Source: Candidatus Peregrinibacteria bacterium
GTDB lineage: Bacteria; Patescibacteriota; Gracilibacteria; UBA1369; 2-02-FULL-48-14
Length of the DNA stretch: 64,000 nt
Direction: 5' to 3'
Assembly (NCBI GenBank): GCA_018658105.1
Contig: JABHVW010000015.1
Location: forward strand, 47,209 to 111,208
Below, one piece after another: positions 1 to 10,612 of this stretch. The translations under genes were made by a program, and so were the position numbers. The notes under the pieces are model-generated. The model was given only the letters and a program-made list of their open reading frames with translations. It made no database searches and was not told the DNA's origin. Numbering within the stretch: position 1 is the stretch's first letter; each line of letters begins with the position of its first letter.

Positions 1-3000
1 TTTTGGAGTGAAATCGAAAGGTAAGCCTGCGAATACTTCCTCCTCTTCTTCTACTTCATTGCCCTCATCATCTTCGTCGTCTTCTACTACTTCTTCTTCA
101 TCGCCACCGTCACCTTCATCGCCTTCGTCGCCTTCATCGCCACCGTCTCCTTCATCGCCTTCGTCACCTTCATCGCCTTCATCGCCACCGTCGCCTTCAT
201 CGCCTTCGTCACCTTCATCGCCTTCGTCACCTTCATCGCCGTCCTCTTCATCAGGTTCGGGCTCGCCAGCAATAGAAAATTCTTCATCGCTTATTTCTTC
301 TAATTCTTCTTCGATTTCCTCAATAATCTCTTCGTCTTCTTCAGATTCTTCCTCGGCTTCCTCTTCAGGTTCTTCCGAAGGTTCAACAACAACAACGCTA
401 CTTGAAGATGAGGATGAACTAGAAGATGAAGCACCGAATCTTTCAATAGTAGCAACGGAAGCAGAAGATGCATTCCCATAAGCATCAACAATAGTAAAGC
501 TGTAGGCAGTTGTAGCACCTAAGGCAGGGCTAACGCTGTGGCTCCACGTGCCATCGCCAGCGACATCTGTGCCGGTGTCTACTCCATCTAAATAAACATT
601 TGCACTTGCTTCTGAAGCAGAGCCGCTAACAATAGTTGAATCAGCTCCAATTGGAGTTGAATAAGAAAGGGTAGGGGCTGTTGGCGCAGCATTGTCTAAA
701 GTAAAGTCTGAACTCACGGCCGCTGTTCCAGCGCTACTGCCATCGTATGGAGTTATTTGAATCTTCGCATCGCTAATAGATGTAGAAGCCTCGTCAGTTT
801 TGGATTCCCACACAATAGAAACAGTATTCGCACCTGAAGAACTAGTAATATATGCGGCGCCTGTACCAACTTGGTAAGTAGCTGCATCATTGTCTATGCC
901 AGGATCACCATAAGTTGCGGTGGTTTCACCATCTGCAGTGCTCAAAGTTGGGTCATGAGCGTATGCATCAGAACCGCCATCATCTGAGTAGGCGACTTTA
1001 GCTTGAAGAGTATCGTTGTCATCTTCGTCATCCATTATAAAAGTAATGGTCACATCACCAGAGCCATCTGTGGCTTGGCTTGCGGTAACGGTTGTTACAC
1101 TTGGGGCTTGATTGAGGACTTCAGTAGAAATTGTTCCGTCAGCACCGTCGTCTGCACCCCCTGGCCCTGACCCCCCGGGTGCGTTTGTAGCAGTTGCGAG
1201 AGATGCTAACCAAGTACTACTATTCGTGCTGTATCCAAAATACATTCGTCCACCACCACCTCCTCCTCCATACCAAGACGAGCTTCCTCCAGCTCCTCCA
1301 TCTACACTAAATGAAGTACTTGCCCCTGCTAAGGTTCCTGCCACAATAGTAATTGTTCCTCCAGCACCACCTCCACCGATCTCACAACAATTGGTTGCGA
1401 CTCCAGTCCCTCCATCTGCTGAAAGTGATCCGCTGTTAGAAAAAGTTCCCGTAATATTTAAGTCGATCACACCACCTCCAATTCCTCCGTTTGTTCCCTC
1501 ACTACTCCCCCCTCCAGATCCGAATAAAACGGGTGCGGCTAAGACATCGTTAGTTGGCCCGAATGTTGTTCCGTTTCCTCCAGAACCACCAACTCCACCA
1601 TGACCTCCTCCACCACCAGTAGTTGCGTGATCTGCGTCGGAGTAAGTTTCACAAGCATTTGATGAGGCGTTTGGATCTTTAGACCCGCCACAACCTTGTG
1701 AGTCAGATACAATGTCTGCTGAGGCACCCACTGTCATATCTCCACCGACAGTGAGTTTTGAAATATAACCAGTTGCTACTTCATGTTCAAAATATAAATC
1801 TCCGTCTAAAGTGAAGTCGTTTGTTACAGCGAGTGTTAGGTCATTTGAAGGCCCTCCATTGTGTTCGACGGTTAATTTCGCTCCAGAACTTATTTTGAAG
1901 TCATCTGTAACGGCGCAGCTGCCTCCTGTACAAAAAGTTGAAGTGAGTGTTTGACTAAGATATGCATCACCCTCAAGAAAGAATACGTCACCACTTGTGG
2001 TGTCTTTTATGATTGCTGAACCTGCATCTCCGACCGTTCCAATGTCATTACCGCTTCCACCATTAACAGCTACTTTGTCCTCTATATCTGTTCCACTTGT
2101 GTTGGTACTGTACTTAACTGATATTGCTCCTCCGCCACCTCCACCACCATCCCAAGAATGATCTCCTCCATCGCCACCTTTTGCTTCATAGGTACCAGCG
2201 CCAGATAGCTCTCCTGTAATAATAATACTAACGGTTCCTCCGGCTCCCCCTCCACCAACTTCGGTTCCACCTGAGGCTTCCCCAGCACCCCCATTGGCAG
2301 AAACTACTCCACCATTACTAAAATCTCCGGCGACAGTCATAATTACTACTCCACCGGCTGTCCCTCCGTTTGTTCCATTACTACTTCCTCCCCCTGAACC
2401 AAAGAAAATTGGCGTGAGAATGTCTCCATGATGATCGTCTCCAACACTGGTGGCATGAGATCCTTTACCACCTTCACCTGCATGACCACCACCACCACCT
2501 GTATTTCCATGATCTGCATCTGAGTAGGATTCACAGGCATTTGTTGCGGCATTTGGGGTCGTAGATGCGCCGCAACCCTCTGCGTCAGAACGAATGGCTC
2601 CTGATGCACCGATAGTGGCGTCGTTTGTTACAGCAAGCGTGTAGTTATATCCATTTGAGACATCGTGCCCGAAAAGAAGTGAGCCATTTGCTGTTAGGTC
2701 GTTTGCTACTGTGATTGAAGTATCATTTGCATAGCCTGCATTGTATTCAAATTTCAAGCTTGCTCCACTGCTAATGCTGAGGTCGTTTGTGAAGGCGCAA
2801 GTTCCAGAACTACAAAGAGAGGGTGAGTATGCATGACTTATGTAAGCATCACCTTCTAAGAAATATACATCACCAGTTGTTGTGTCTTTTATGATTGCTG
2901 AACCTGCATCTCCGGCTGTTCCAACATCATTACCGCTTCCACCAAGTGCAGCTACCTGACCTTCCACAGCTACTCCGATTGCTGTTATGCCGTATAGAAT

Positions 3001-4689
3001 TGAAAGTTCCCCTCCACCTCCACCTCCACCATCGTAGGAATTGTCTCCTCCATCCCCCCCGTTGACTTCAAAATCTCCAGAACCAGATAAGGTACCCGTA
3101 ATAACGAGCTTAACGCTTCCACCAGATCCACCGCCCCCGACTTCAACACCACTTGTTCCTTCTCCAGCTCCTCCATTTGCCGAAATGGTACCCTCATTGG
3201 CTAGATCACCAGAAACAGTAATATTTACGGCTCCTCCACCAGTCCCTCCATTTGTAGTATTACTACTTCCGCCTCCTGATCCAAGTAGTACTGGAGTTAG
3301 AATATCTCCATGATGTACGCCTCCTGCACTACCAGCTTGAGACCCTGCGCCTCCTTCGCCTCCGTGTCCGCCTCCTCCTCCTGAATTTGCATGCTCTACA
3401 CCAGCAGAACTGTTGTCTTCACATGCATTGGTCGTGCTATTTGGCGCTACATCTGTTCCGCAACCCTCTGCGTCTGAACGAATGGCTCCGGCTGCTCCAA
3501 CTGTTACATCGTCTGTAACAGTGATGCTGTATAGATAACCATTTGTAACATCGTGCCCAATATTCAAAGTACCGTTTACCGTTAAGTCGTCTGCAACGGT
3601 GATTGAAGTGTCGTCGGCATAACCAGAATTATATTCAAATTTCATCATTGCTCCACTGTTGATGGTGAAGTCATTAAATGCGCATGTTCCACCACTACAA
3701 AAACCAGAAGTTCTTGCATGACTTGCATATGAGTTTCCTTCAAGGAAATAGACGTCATTTAGAGTGTTGTCTTTGAGTATAGCTGAACCATCGTCTCCAG
3801 CAGTTCCAATTCCTCCGCCTGTTCCTCCTGAAGGATCTAATTGACTTCCAATAGCTACTCCGATGCTGGTGATATCAAATATTATGTAAATAATTCCTCC
3901 ACTTCCTCCTCCACCATCCCAGGTTGAATCTGCTCCATTTCCACCAGTGGCTTCGAAATTTCCTGACCCAGACAATGTTCCACCAATATCTGCATAAACA
4001 CTTCCTCCAGCTCCTCCACCACCGACTTCGGTACCACTTGTAACTGTACCATCCCCTCCATTTGCTGAAATTGTTCCGTTGTTTGCTAAGTTTCCTGAGG
4101 CAGTTATATGAATAACACCTCCACCTGTCCCTCCATTTGACCCTTGACTACTACCGCCACCCGCTCCAAATTCGACAGGGCCAGATATGTTGCCGTGGTA
4201 GACTCCACCATCACTATTTGCCTGGGACCCAGTTCCTCCGTTACCTCCGTGCCCACCACCAGCACCTGTATTACTTGCTTCTTCACCCGCAGTGGTATTA
4301 TCTTCGCAAACATTTGTTGAGCTATTTGGACCTTCATCGGTTGTACAACCCTCTGAGTCTGCTTCGATTTTTGAACCTACATCAACAGTTACGTTTACAA
4401 ATTGCATCTCACCGGCCCACCCGTTTGTGGGGTCTTGGTCGATTGCTAAGGTTGTGCTGTTTGTTACGTGAAGACTGAGACTGCTGCAGTCAAAAGCTGT
4501 GCTATCAGCTGGAGTCCATGTCTCTGTCCCTCCACTATCGAGAGTAATTGTGCTGTCTGTTGCACCGTCGTCAGCGTCGGCTGCCGGACAAGATTGTGCA
4601 TGAGCTGATTCAGCCGTGAATAAGCTTAGGCACAGCGCTGCACAGCTTAATAAAGTAAAGGCGTAGAATTTAATTCTGAGTATTTTCAC
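1..4689 (-). CDS. Very large secreted Gly-rich repeat surface protein, partial (GTG start at 4689, runs off the left edge)
   Basis: Hand translation of the minus frame starting GTG at 4689 gives signal peptide MKILRIKFYAFTLLSCAALCLSLFTAESAHA, then Gly-rich modules. Long stretches were translated without finding a stop, ending in an acidic (GDE)n region. Missing from the ORF track because no stop lies in the window. Confidence 0.85.
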   Translation of the reverse strand, partial: MKILRIKFYAFTLLSCAALCLSLFTAESAHAQSCPAADADDGATDSTITLDSGGTETWTPADSTAFDCSSLSLHVTNSTTLAIDQDPTNGWAGEMQFVNVTVDVGSKIEADSEGCTTDEGPNSSTNVCEDNTTAGEEASNTGAGGGHGGNGGTGSQANSDGGVYHGNISGPVEFGAGGGSSQGSNGGTGGGVIHITASGNLANNGTISANGGDGTVTSGTEVGGGGAGGSVYADIGGTLSGSGNFEATGGNGADSTWDGGGGSGGIIYIIFDITSIGVAIGSQLDPSGGTGGGIGTAGDDGSAILKDNTLNDVYFLEGNSYASHARTSGFCSGGTCAFNDFTINSGAMMKFEYNSGYADDTSITVADDLTVNGTLNIGHDVTNGYLYSITVTDDVTVGAAGAIRSDAEGCGTDVAPNSTTNACEDNSSAGVEHANSGGGGGHGGEGGAGSQAGSAGGVHHGDILTPVLLGSGGGSSNTTNGGTGGGAVNITVSGDLANEGTISANGGAGEGTSGVEVGGGGSGGSVKLVITGTLSGSGDFEVNGGDGGDNSYDGGGGGGGELSILYGITAIGVAVEGQVAALGGSGNDVGTAGDAGSAIIKDTTTGDVYFLEGDAYISHAYSPSLCSSGTCAFTNDLSISSGASLKFEYNAGYANDTSITVANDLTANGSLLFGHDVSNGYNYTLAVTNDATIGASGAIRSDAEGCGASTTPNAATNACESYSDADHGNTGGGGGHAGEGGKGSHATSVGDDHHGDILTPIFFGSGGGSSNGTNGGTAGGVVIMTVAGDFSNGGVVSANGGAGEASGGTEVGGGGAGGTVSIIITGELSGAGTYEAKGGDGGDHSWDGGGGGGGAISVKYSTNTSGTDIEDKVAVNGGSGNDIGTVGDAGSAIIKDTTSGDVFFLEGDAYLSQTLTSTFCTGGSCAVTDDFKISSGAKLTVEHNGGPSNDLTLAVTNDFTLDGDLYFEHEVATGYISKLTVGGDMTVGASADIVSDSQGCGGSKDPNASSNACETYSDADHATTGGGGGHGGVGGSGGNGTTFGPTNDVLAAPVLFGSGGGSSEGTNGGIGGGVIDLNITGTFSNSGSLSADGGTGVATNCCEIGGGGAGGTITIVAGTLAGASTSFSVDGGAGGSSSWYGGGGGGGRMYFGYSTNSSTWLASLATATNAPGGSGPGGADDGADGTISTEVLNQAPSVTTVTASQATDGSGDVTITFIMDDEDDNDTLQAKVAYSDDGGSDAYAHDPTLSTADGETTATYGDPGIDNDAATYQVGTGAAYITSSSGANTVSIVWESKTDEASTSISDAKIQITPYDGSSAGTAAVSSDFTLDNAAPTAPTLSYSTPIGADSTIVSGSASEASANVYLDGVDTGTDVAGDGTWSHSVSPALGATTAYSFTIVDAYGNASSASVATIERFGASSSSSSSSSSSVVVVEPSEEPEEEAEEESEEDEEIIEEIEEELEEISDEEFSIAGEPEPDEEDGDEGDEGDEGDEGDEGDGGDEGDEGDEGDEGDGGDEGDEGDEGDGGDEEEVVEDDEDDEGNEVEEEEEVFAGLPFDFTPK

Positions 4690-4763
4690 AAATTTTGTGT
4701 GTGGAATTGATATCAATTTAGCCTTTTTCTTGATTTAATGCAAAGTTCTAAGTATTTTGAGGT

Positions 4764-5849
4764 ATGAGCTTTTCAAGACAAGAATTGGAGGAAAATGAGA
4801 TGAAAGTACTGAGGCCTTATGCAGTATTGAGCTCGATGAGTCGTGGGCGGGAGCATGAGGAAGCTGTGAGTGACGGAAGGCTGTGTTTTCAGCGAGATAG
4901 GGATAGGATAATTCACTGCAGGGCCTTTAGGCGGCTCAAAGCGAAAACTCAGGTTTTTGTGCCAAATTACGGGGATCATTATAGAAATCGGTTGACGCAT
5001 TCTTTGGAGGTGGCGCAGGTTTCTTCTGGAATGGCTCGCTCGCTTGGCTTGAATGAGGACTTGGTGGAGGCGATTGCTTTGGCACATGATTTGGGCCATA
5101 CGCCTTTTGGGCATGCTGGTGAGGAGGCGCTGAATGAGTGTTTGCACGAGCATGGAATGCATTTTGAACATAATGAACAGAGCAAGCGGATTGTGACGGA
5201 GATTGAGCATGTCTACCCTGGGTTTCGGGGTTTGAATCTGAGCATTGAGGTGCTGGAGGGCATGATGAAACATGAGACTTTTTGGGATAAGCCGCGTGAT
5301 GGCGCGAGCGGAGCGAGCGCTGGTGTGCGGCCTTCTTTGGAGGCGCAAATCGTGAATTTTGGAGATGAGATTGCATATCAAAACCATGATGTGGATGATG
5401 GCCTGCGTGCAGGTTTGATTTCAGAGAAAGATTTGGCTGAACTTGGCTTATGGAAGTGGGCGTGCGAGGAAGCGCGCGCGCAATATGGCAGTATTGAGGA
5501 TGAGCATGTTTGGCGCGCGCGCGTGGTAAGCAAAATGATTGGTCTGATGATGAGTGATATTATTTCTGAATCTGTTAAGCGGCTCGAGGGGATTGTTTCT
5601 TTAAATGATGTCTATGAAAGTGAGAATAAATTAGTGGGCTTTTCTGAGGAGATGTTAGACATGAATAAAAAGCTGAAGGACTTTTTGCTTACTAAAATGT
5701 ATTTGCACCCGACTGTTGTTGAAAATAGCGAAAAAGGACAGGCTAAGATTAGACAATTATTTACACATTATATTAAGTCGATGGAGCCGGCTGAGGTGCG
5801 GGATTATTTGGCTGGGATGACGGATGATTTTGCTCTTGCTGCTCTTTAA
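4764..5849 (+). CDS. Deoxyguanosinetriphosphate triphosphohydrolase-like (HD domain)
   Basis: FRRLKAKTQVF, NRLTHSLEVAQVS, LAHDLGHTPFGHAGE motifs typical of dGTPase family; GAGG upstream of ATG. Confidence 0.9.
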   Translation: MSFSRQELEENEMKVLRPYAVLSSMSRGREHEEAVSDGRLCFQRDRDRIIHCRAFRRLKAKTQVFVPNYGDHYRNRLTHSLEVAQVSSGMARSLGLNEDLVEAIALAHDLGHTPFGHAGEEALNECLHEHGMHFEHNEQSKRIVTEIEHVYPGFRGLNLSIEVLEGMMKHETFWDKPRDGASGASAGVRPSLEAQIVNFGDEIAYQNHDVDDGLRAGLISEKDLAELGLWKWACEEARAQYGSIEDEHVWRARVVSKMIGLMMSDIISESVKRLEGIVSLNDVYESENKLVGFSEEMLDMNKKLKDFLLTKMYLHPTVVENSEKGQAKIRQLFTHYIKSMEPAEVRDYLAGMTDDFALAAL

Positions 5850-6960
5850 GTAGATCCATAAGGACTTTTTGGCGTACAAGTGTGCGCATAGATTTGTCTA
5901 CTACTTTGTCTTCTCCAGCCTGGAAAAGGGCCATAATGCTGCGTTCGAGCATGGCGAGTTTTTGTTTGTCTACTGCTTGAGCTAGGAAGAGCTGCACGAC
6001 TTTGTTATCTGGGTCGCGCATTAGTAGACGCTGGCAAATGTCTATTACATCTTTGTGTTTGCCTTGCTGTGTCCACATTCCAAGAAGTTCGAGCACTACG
6101 TCTTGATCGCCGTTAGACATGCTGGAAGGGCGGCCGATTCCAGCGTAAACAAGCGCACTGGCTTTTTTGGAAAGGAGATAGATTAAGTACCCGAATCCAC
6201 CGAGTACAATTATCATTACAGGCAGGAATAATTCGAATTCGAGGAAAAAGTCGAATAAAGCATGAAGGATCATGGCAATGAACATTCCTTTTAGCAGGAG
6301 GTATTGGCCGTAGCCAGCTGGGGAATATTTGCCCATTACTGCTTTCATGAATTTCATTCCTTGCACTGATTCGCCAGATAGTTGTTGTGCTTCTATGAGT
6401 GGTTTCGCGAATTTTGAAATTCCATAGTAATAACCGAAAATTCCGGAGAAAACTATGTGTGCGGTTACCGTGAACATTGATCTGAAAATCATTGGGAAAA
6501 TTAGATCGGCGAGGCCTGAGCCGGTCCATATGATTACGAAATAGAATAAATTTTCTATAAATGAAAAACCAAGGCCGGCGAGAATTGCGTAACGGATGGA
6601 ATCATTGACTGTTTGAATTTTAATTTTTGAAAAATCTATGAAGCGCACAACCATACTTTTTGCCATTTCTTCTGAAATTCCTACAAAAACTAGCGCCGCG
6701 AAAGCTGCGAAATGCACATCTGTTATGTGTAGATCTATGTGCTTGTAAACGTCGAGGACAGGGAAAACAGTCCAAAGATTATCTAGGAGTAAGATTGGAA
6801 TTACCGTCATACAGCCTAGGTAAAAAGCCACGATGTGCGGGACTCGTGAAGTCTTTCTTCCTTTAAATAAAAATCCGAACCAAATTACGACCGGAATAAA
6901 GGCCAAAATTACGGATATAATTATCTGAAGTAGATTTTCTGATGTGAAGGCGTCGAACAT
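5773..6960 (-). CDS. PrsW-like intramembrane metalloprotease, multi-TM, with C-terminal helical extension
   Basis: GISEEMAKS motif, FIENLFYF, HALFDFF; hydrophobic segments; converges with the dGTPase gene over 77 bp. Confidence 0.75.
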   Translation of the reverse strand: MFDAFTSENLLQIIISVILAFIPVVIWFGFLFKGRKTSRVPHIVAFYLGCMTVIPILLLDNLWTVFPVLDVYKHIDLHITDVHFAAFAALVFVGISEEMAKSMVVRFIDFSKIKIQTVNDSIRYAILAGLGFSFIENLFYFVIIWTGSGLADLIFPMIFRSMFTVTAHIVFSGIFGYYYGISKFAKPLIEAQQLSGESVQGMKFMKAVMGKYSPAGYGQYLLLKGMFIAMILHALFDFFLEFELFLPVMIIVLGGFGYLIYLLSKKASALVYAGIGRPSSMSNGDQDVVLELLGMWTQQGKHKDVIDICQRLLMRDPDNKVVQLFLAQAVDKQKLAMLERSIMALFQAGEDKVVDKSMRTLVRQKVLMDLLKEQQEQNHPSSQPNNPAPQPAPST

Positions 6961-7006
6961 ATCTGAATAATATCAGAAATGGATTTTTTCCTGAAGTCTC
7001 TATATC

Positions 7007-7465
7007 ATGGGGGCGATGATTTGTCCGAAATGTAAACATAAAGGAACGCGCGTTGTAGATTCGCGAGATGCCAGTGAGGGCCGTTGTATTCGTAGAAGGC
7101 GCGAGTGCGAAGATTGCACTTATAGGTTTACTACATTTGAAAAAATGGAGACTGCGAATTTTATTGTGGTTAAAAAAGATGGTGCGAGAGAGAGCTATGA
7201 CCGAGATAAGGTTGAGCGTGGGATTTGGCGTGCTTGTGAAAAGAGGCCGGTTACGCAGGATCAGATTAATGACATGCTGGAAAATCTGGAGGAAGTGTGG
7301 AGTTCAAGCGGAAAAGAGGTTCCTGGGGAGAGGATTGGGCGAGACGTGATGCACGCTCTTAAAATGATAGACGAAGTTTCGTATATACGATTTGCCTCTG
7401 TATATAGGCAATTTAAAGATGTGGAGACTTTTGTAGAAGAATTACAGGATTTATTGGCTCGCTAA
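7007..7465 (+). CDS. nrdR: Transcriptional repressor NrdR (Zn ribbon + ATP-cone)
   Basis: MICPKCKHKGTRVVDSRDASEGRCIRRRRECEDCTYRFTTFE is the NrdR signature. Confidence 0.95.
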   Translation: MGAMICPKCKHKGTRVVDSRDASEGRCIRRRRECEDCTYRFTTFEKMETANFIVVKKDGARESYDRDKVERGIWRACEKRPVTQDQINDMLENLEEVWSSSGKEVPGERIGRDVMHALKMIDEVSYIRFASVYRQFKDVETFVEELQDLLAR

Positions 7466-7541
7466 GCTATTGTGGTGCTATTTGCCTTTACGAGAGAGGC
7501 TTTTTCTGCTATAATTATTAGATATTCAAAAATAAAAATAA

Positions 7542-8675
7542 ATGTTCAAGCGACCTATCCTCACACTATTCTTTGCCTGGTTTGCGTTCGTATCTACGAT
7601 GCTAGTTGGGATTCTTACAAATGAATCTGTGCAGGTTTCGGTATTCAACAAACAGTTAGAGTGGCTATCTGGAAATATGTATGTGGCTGAGATGAGAATT
7701 AATCCTGAAGGCTTTGATATGTTGGAGGGTTATGAGTTGTCTGATAATGCTTTTGTTGGGAAATATGGGACATGGAGTTTTTGCCAATATGACTTGCCTG
7801 AAACTACTGAATATGATGTGGATTTGATTACTGTTGAAGTTGATGAACGGATTGAGAGTGGACAAATATTCATGGTAGACATGTTGTTTGAAAATACTGG
7901 GAATACTCGTTTATTTGCTGGTGACAGCGAGTGTTACGATATGCCAGAATTAAATGTTGGAACTCAAAATGCAACAGACCGAGCAAGTGTGTTTGGAAGT
8001 GAAGAATTTGCAATTTCTGGTTGGGATGGCGCGAATCGTATAAAGATGGTGAATGAATTTGCTGATCCGGGCGAGGAGTTTCATGTAATTTTTCAAAGTA
8101 TTGCACCTGAACATGGTGATCATGCTGGAGATATTTATAGAGAATTTTTTCAACCTGTAATTGAAGGTGAAGGTTGGGTAGATGAGATGTTTGCATATGA
8201 CATTGAAATCGGCACTCCAAGTCAAGAAATGAAAGATGATATTTTCTTTGTAAGTGACCTTGCAGTTCCTGCTTCATTGCTTTCGGGGAAAGAGCGGAAT
8301 TTAGAAATCAACTTGGCTGAACAAAGGTTATATGCACAATTTGGAGATTTAAAAGTGTGGAGCATGGAAACATCTACTGGTGCATATGACACGCCAACTC
8401 CGCGTGGAAATTATAAAATTTTGAACAAACAGGAGCTAAGAATTGGTGGCGCAGCGCCACATTACAGAATGCCGTTTTGGCAGGGTTGGAGAACAGATGG
8501 ATATGGAATTCATGGTTTGCCATACCTTGGTGCGAACGATGGTGGATGGTTTTGGAAAGAAGCGGAAAACCATATTGGGATACCTGTGAGCCATGGATGT
8601 ATTCGTACTCCTGATAGAGATGCAGAAACGCTGCATGGATTTACAGTGATTGGGACTCCGATGTTTATTTATTAG
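7542..8675 (+). CDS. L,D-transpeptidase (YkuD) with N-terminal membrane anchor
   Basis: Catalytic motif HGLP…SHGCIRTPDRDAETLHGFTVIGTPM. Confidence 0.85.
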   Translation: MFKRPILTLFFAWFAFVSTMLVGILTNESVQVSVFNKQLEWLSGNMYVAEMRINPEGFDMLEGYELSDNAFVGKYGTWSFCQYDLPETTEYDVDLITVEVDERIESGQIFMVDMLFENTGNTRLFAGDSECYDMPELNVGTQNATDRASVFGSEEFAISGWDGANRIKMVNEFADPGEEFHVIFQSIAPEHGDHAGDIYREFFQPVIEGEGWVDEMFAYDIEIGTPSQEMKDDIFFVSDLAVPASLLSGKERNLEINLAEQRLYAQFGDLKVWSMETSTGAYDTPTPRGNYKILNKQELRIGGAAPHYRMPFWQGWRTDGYGIHGLPYLGANDGGWFWKEAENHIGIPVSHGCIRTPDRDAETLHGFTVIGTPMFIY

Positions 8676-8702
8676 ATGTTAATTTCGTGATAGTCTGCGT
8701 GC

Positions 8703-10418
8703 ATGAAGAATCTTGCACATGAACTGAAGCCATTATTTGTAGAAGCTGTTGCGAAAGCTTTTCCGGAGCTTTCTGAGGCTGAGTTGGTTGAAATAATTAG
8801 TGTGGAGGAGCCGCGTGAGGCGGGGCATGGTGATTTTGCTTGCCCGGTTGCTTTTCGTTTGGCGAAGATGCTTGGGAAAAATCCGGTAGAGATTGGGAAT
8901 GCGATAGTTGAGAATTTTCCGGAAGATTACAGAATTGGTGATGTTGAATTTTTGCTTCCTGGTTTTGTAAATGTACGGGTGAAAGTTTCTTATTTAGAAG
9001 AAGTTTTGAAGCAACTTGAGACTGGATTTTCTTATGAAGGTGGGCCAGCGCGAAAGCGGCCTGTGATTGTTGAGTATCCGAGCACGAATGCTGCGAAACA
9101 GATGGGTGTTCATCATATTATTACGACTTTTTTAGGAGATGCTCTGGCGAATCTTTTTGATTTTATGGGCTATGAAGTGATGAGAATTAATCATTTGGGG
9201 GATTGGGGGACGCATTTTGGAAAACTGATTTATGCGATTGAAACTTGGGGAGATAAAGCTGTGATTCACGCCGACCCGAACATGGAATTCAATAAATTGT
9301 ATGTGAAATTTAATGATGAAGCGGAAAAAAATCCTGAACTTTTGGATGAGGCGCGGGCGATTTTTAAATCTCTTGAAGAAGGTGATGAGCTCCGTTTGGC
9401 GATGTGGAATTGGATAGTGAAAGAGAGCACGGAGGATTTGGAGAAATTGCTGGCGCGGCTTGGTGTGGAGGTTGATATGCACATGGGTGAAAGTTTTTAC
9501 CTGAAAATGATGGAGCCGATTGTTGAAGAGGGGATTAAGCGTGGGCTTTTTGTTGAAGGCGAGGGCGGATCTTTGATTTACGATATGGGCGAGGATCAGA
9601 CTCCGGCGCTAATTAAGAAAAGTGATGGAACGACTTTGTATTTAACGCGAGATATTGCGACGATAAAATACAGGGTTGAAACTTGGAATCCGGCTACGAT
9701 TTTGTATGTTGTGGATCATGCTCAGTCGCTGCATTTTAAACAGAATTTTGAGATTGCTCGTGCGCTTGGCACGGCGGATGACACAGATCTTGAGCATGTT
9801 GCTTTTGGGCGAATGCGTTTTGCTGATGGATCAATGAGTACGCGAAAAGGCACGGACATTAAACTGCCAGTGCTGCTGAATGAAGCCGCGAAGCGGGCTG
9901 CTGCACTTGCGGCCGAACGCGGCACGGAGTTGCCGCGTGAAGAGTTTGCTGCGATGGCTGAATTAATAGGGAAAAGCAGTGTGAAATATGGAGTTTTGAA
10001 TCAAGATCGAGTGAAAGATATTATTTTTGAATGGGAAAAAGTTATCACTCTAGAAGGAAACTCTGCTCCTTATCTTTTATATTCATATGCACGTGCGCAT
10101 AATATTGTTGTAAAAGCTGGCGATGTGCCGCTGAGTGGTTTGCCAAAATTGACTGAAGAAGCTGAAATTGAATTAGTAAGGCATATGCTTAAATTTCCAA
10201 ATGCACTTGAGCGAGCTGTTAATGAGCGCAAGCCACATATGGTTTCGTTTTACCTTTATGAGCTTTGCCAAGAGTTCAACCGATTCTATGGGAAAGTACG
10301 CGTGATGGAAGCTGAGGAAGATGCGAAAAGAAGTCGCCTAATGTTGGTACATGCATTTATGCATCAGTTGAAAGCCGGACTGTCTATATTGGGGATTCCG
10401 GTGGTTGAGAGGATGTAA
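8703..10418 (+). CDS. argS: Arginine--tRNA ligase
   Basis: VEYPSTNAAKQMGVHHIITTFLGDALANL, SMSTRKGTDIKLP, C-terminal DALR region. Confidence 0.95.
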   Translation: MKNLAHELKPLFVEAVAKAFPELSEAELVEIISVEEPREAGHGDFACPVAFRLAKMLGKNPVEIGNAIVENFPEDYRIGDVEFLLPGFVNVRVKVSYLEEVLKQLETGFSYEGGPARKRPVIVEYPSTNAAKQMGVHHIITTFLGDALANLFDFMGYEVMRINHLGDWGTHFGKLIYAIETWGDKAVIHADPNMEFNKLYVKFNDEAEKNPELLDEARAIFKSLEEGDELRLAMWNWIVKESTEDLEKLLARLGVEVDMHMGESFYLKMMEPIVEEGIKRGLFVEGEGGSLIYDMGEDQTPALIKKSDGTTLYLTRDIATIKYRVETWNPATILYVVDHAQSLHFKQNFEIARALGTADDTDLEHVAFGRMRFADGSMSTRKGTDIKLPVLLNEAAKRAAALAAERGTELPREEFAAMAELIGKSSVKYGVLNQDRVKDIIFEWEKVITLEGNSAPYLLYSYARAHNIVVKAGDVPLSGLPKLTEEAEIELVRHMLKFPNALERAVNERKPHMVSFYLYELCQEFNRFYGKVRVMEAEEDAKRSRLMLVHAFMHQLKAGLSILGIPVVERM

Positions 10419-10424
10419 GTTAGT

Positions 10425-10503
10425 CACGAAAGGGCACCGAAGGTTCCCTCTCGTGTGCTCTCCCTCCCAGCTGTTGTTCGTCTAAATGTGTTCGCTATAG
10501 CTC
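10425..10503 (+). repeat. Intergenic hairpin repeat, copy 1 (ACGAAAGGGCACCGAAGGTTCCCTCTCGTG + TTGTTCGTCTAAAT..GTTCGCTATAGCT)
   Basis: 30-bp hairpin core identical to 10583..10612; downstream box similar to that at 43611..43642. Confidence 0.7.
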
Positions 10504-10582
10504 GTCTTTTTTTGACGTCGGGGCCCACAAGACCCACCGAAAAAAGACTACGAACGCTCTCAAATTTCTCCTCACGTTTTTT

Positions 10583-10612
10583 ACGAAAGGGCACCGAAGG
10601 TTCCCTCTCGTG
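10583..10612 (+). repeat. Intergenic hairpin repeat, copy 2
   Basis: Exact 30-bp copy of 10426..10455. Confidence 0.75.

Noticed and set aside
8-481. 157-aa Ser/Pro repeat ORF (SPSSPSSPPSP) on the + strand
   Set aside because: Antisense of the acidic (GDE)n repeat of the large minus-strand protein; low-complexity artefact.
1112-1603. Pro-rich + strand ORFs in 1112..4478
   Set aside because: Antisense of Gly-rich coding modules; the minus frame is continuous with a signal peptide.
4773-5387. Long antisense ORFs over the dGTPase gene
   Set aside because: Shadow ORFs of a confidently identified gene.
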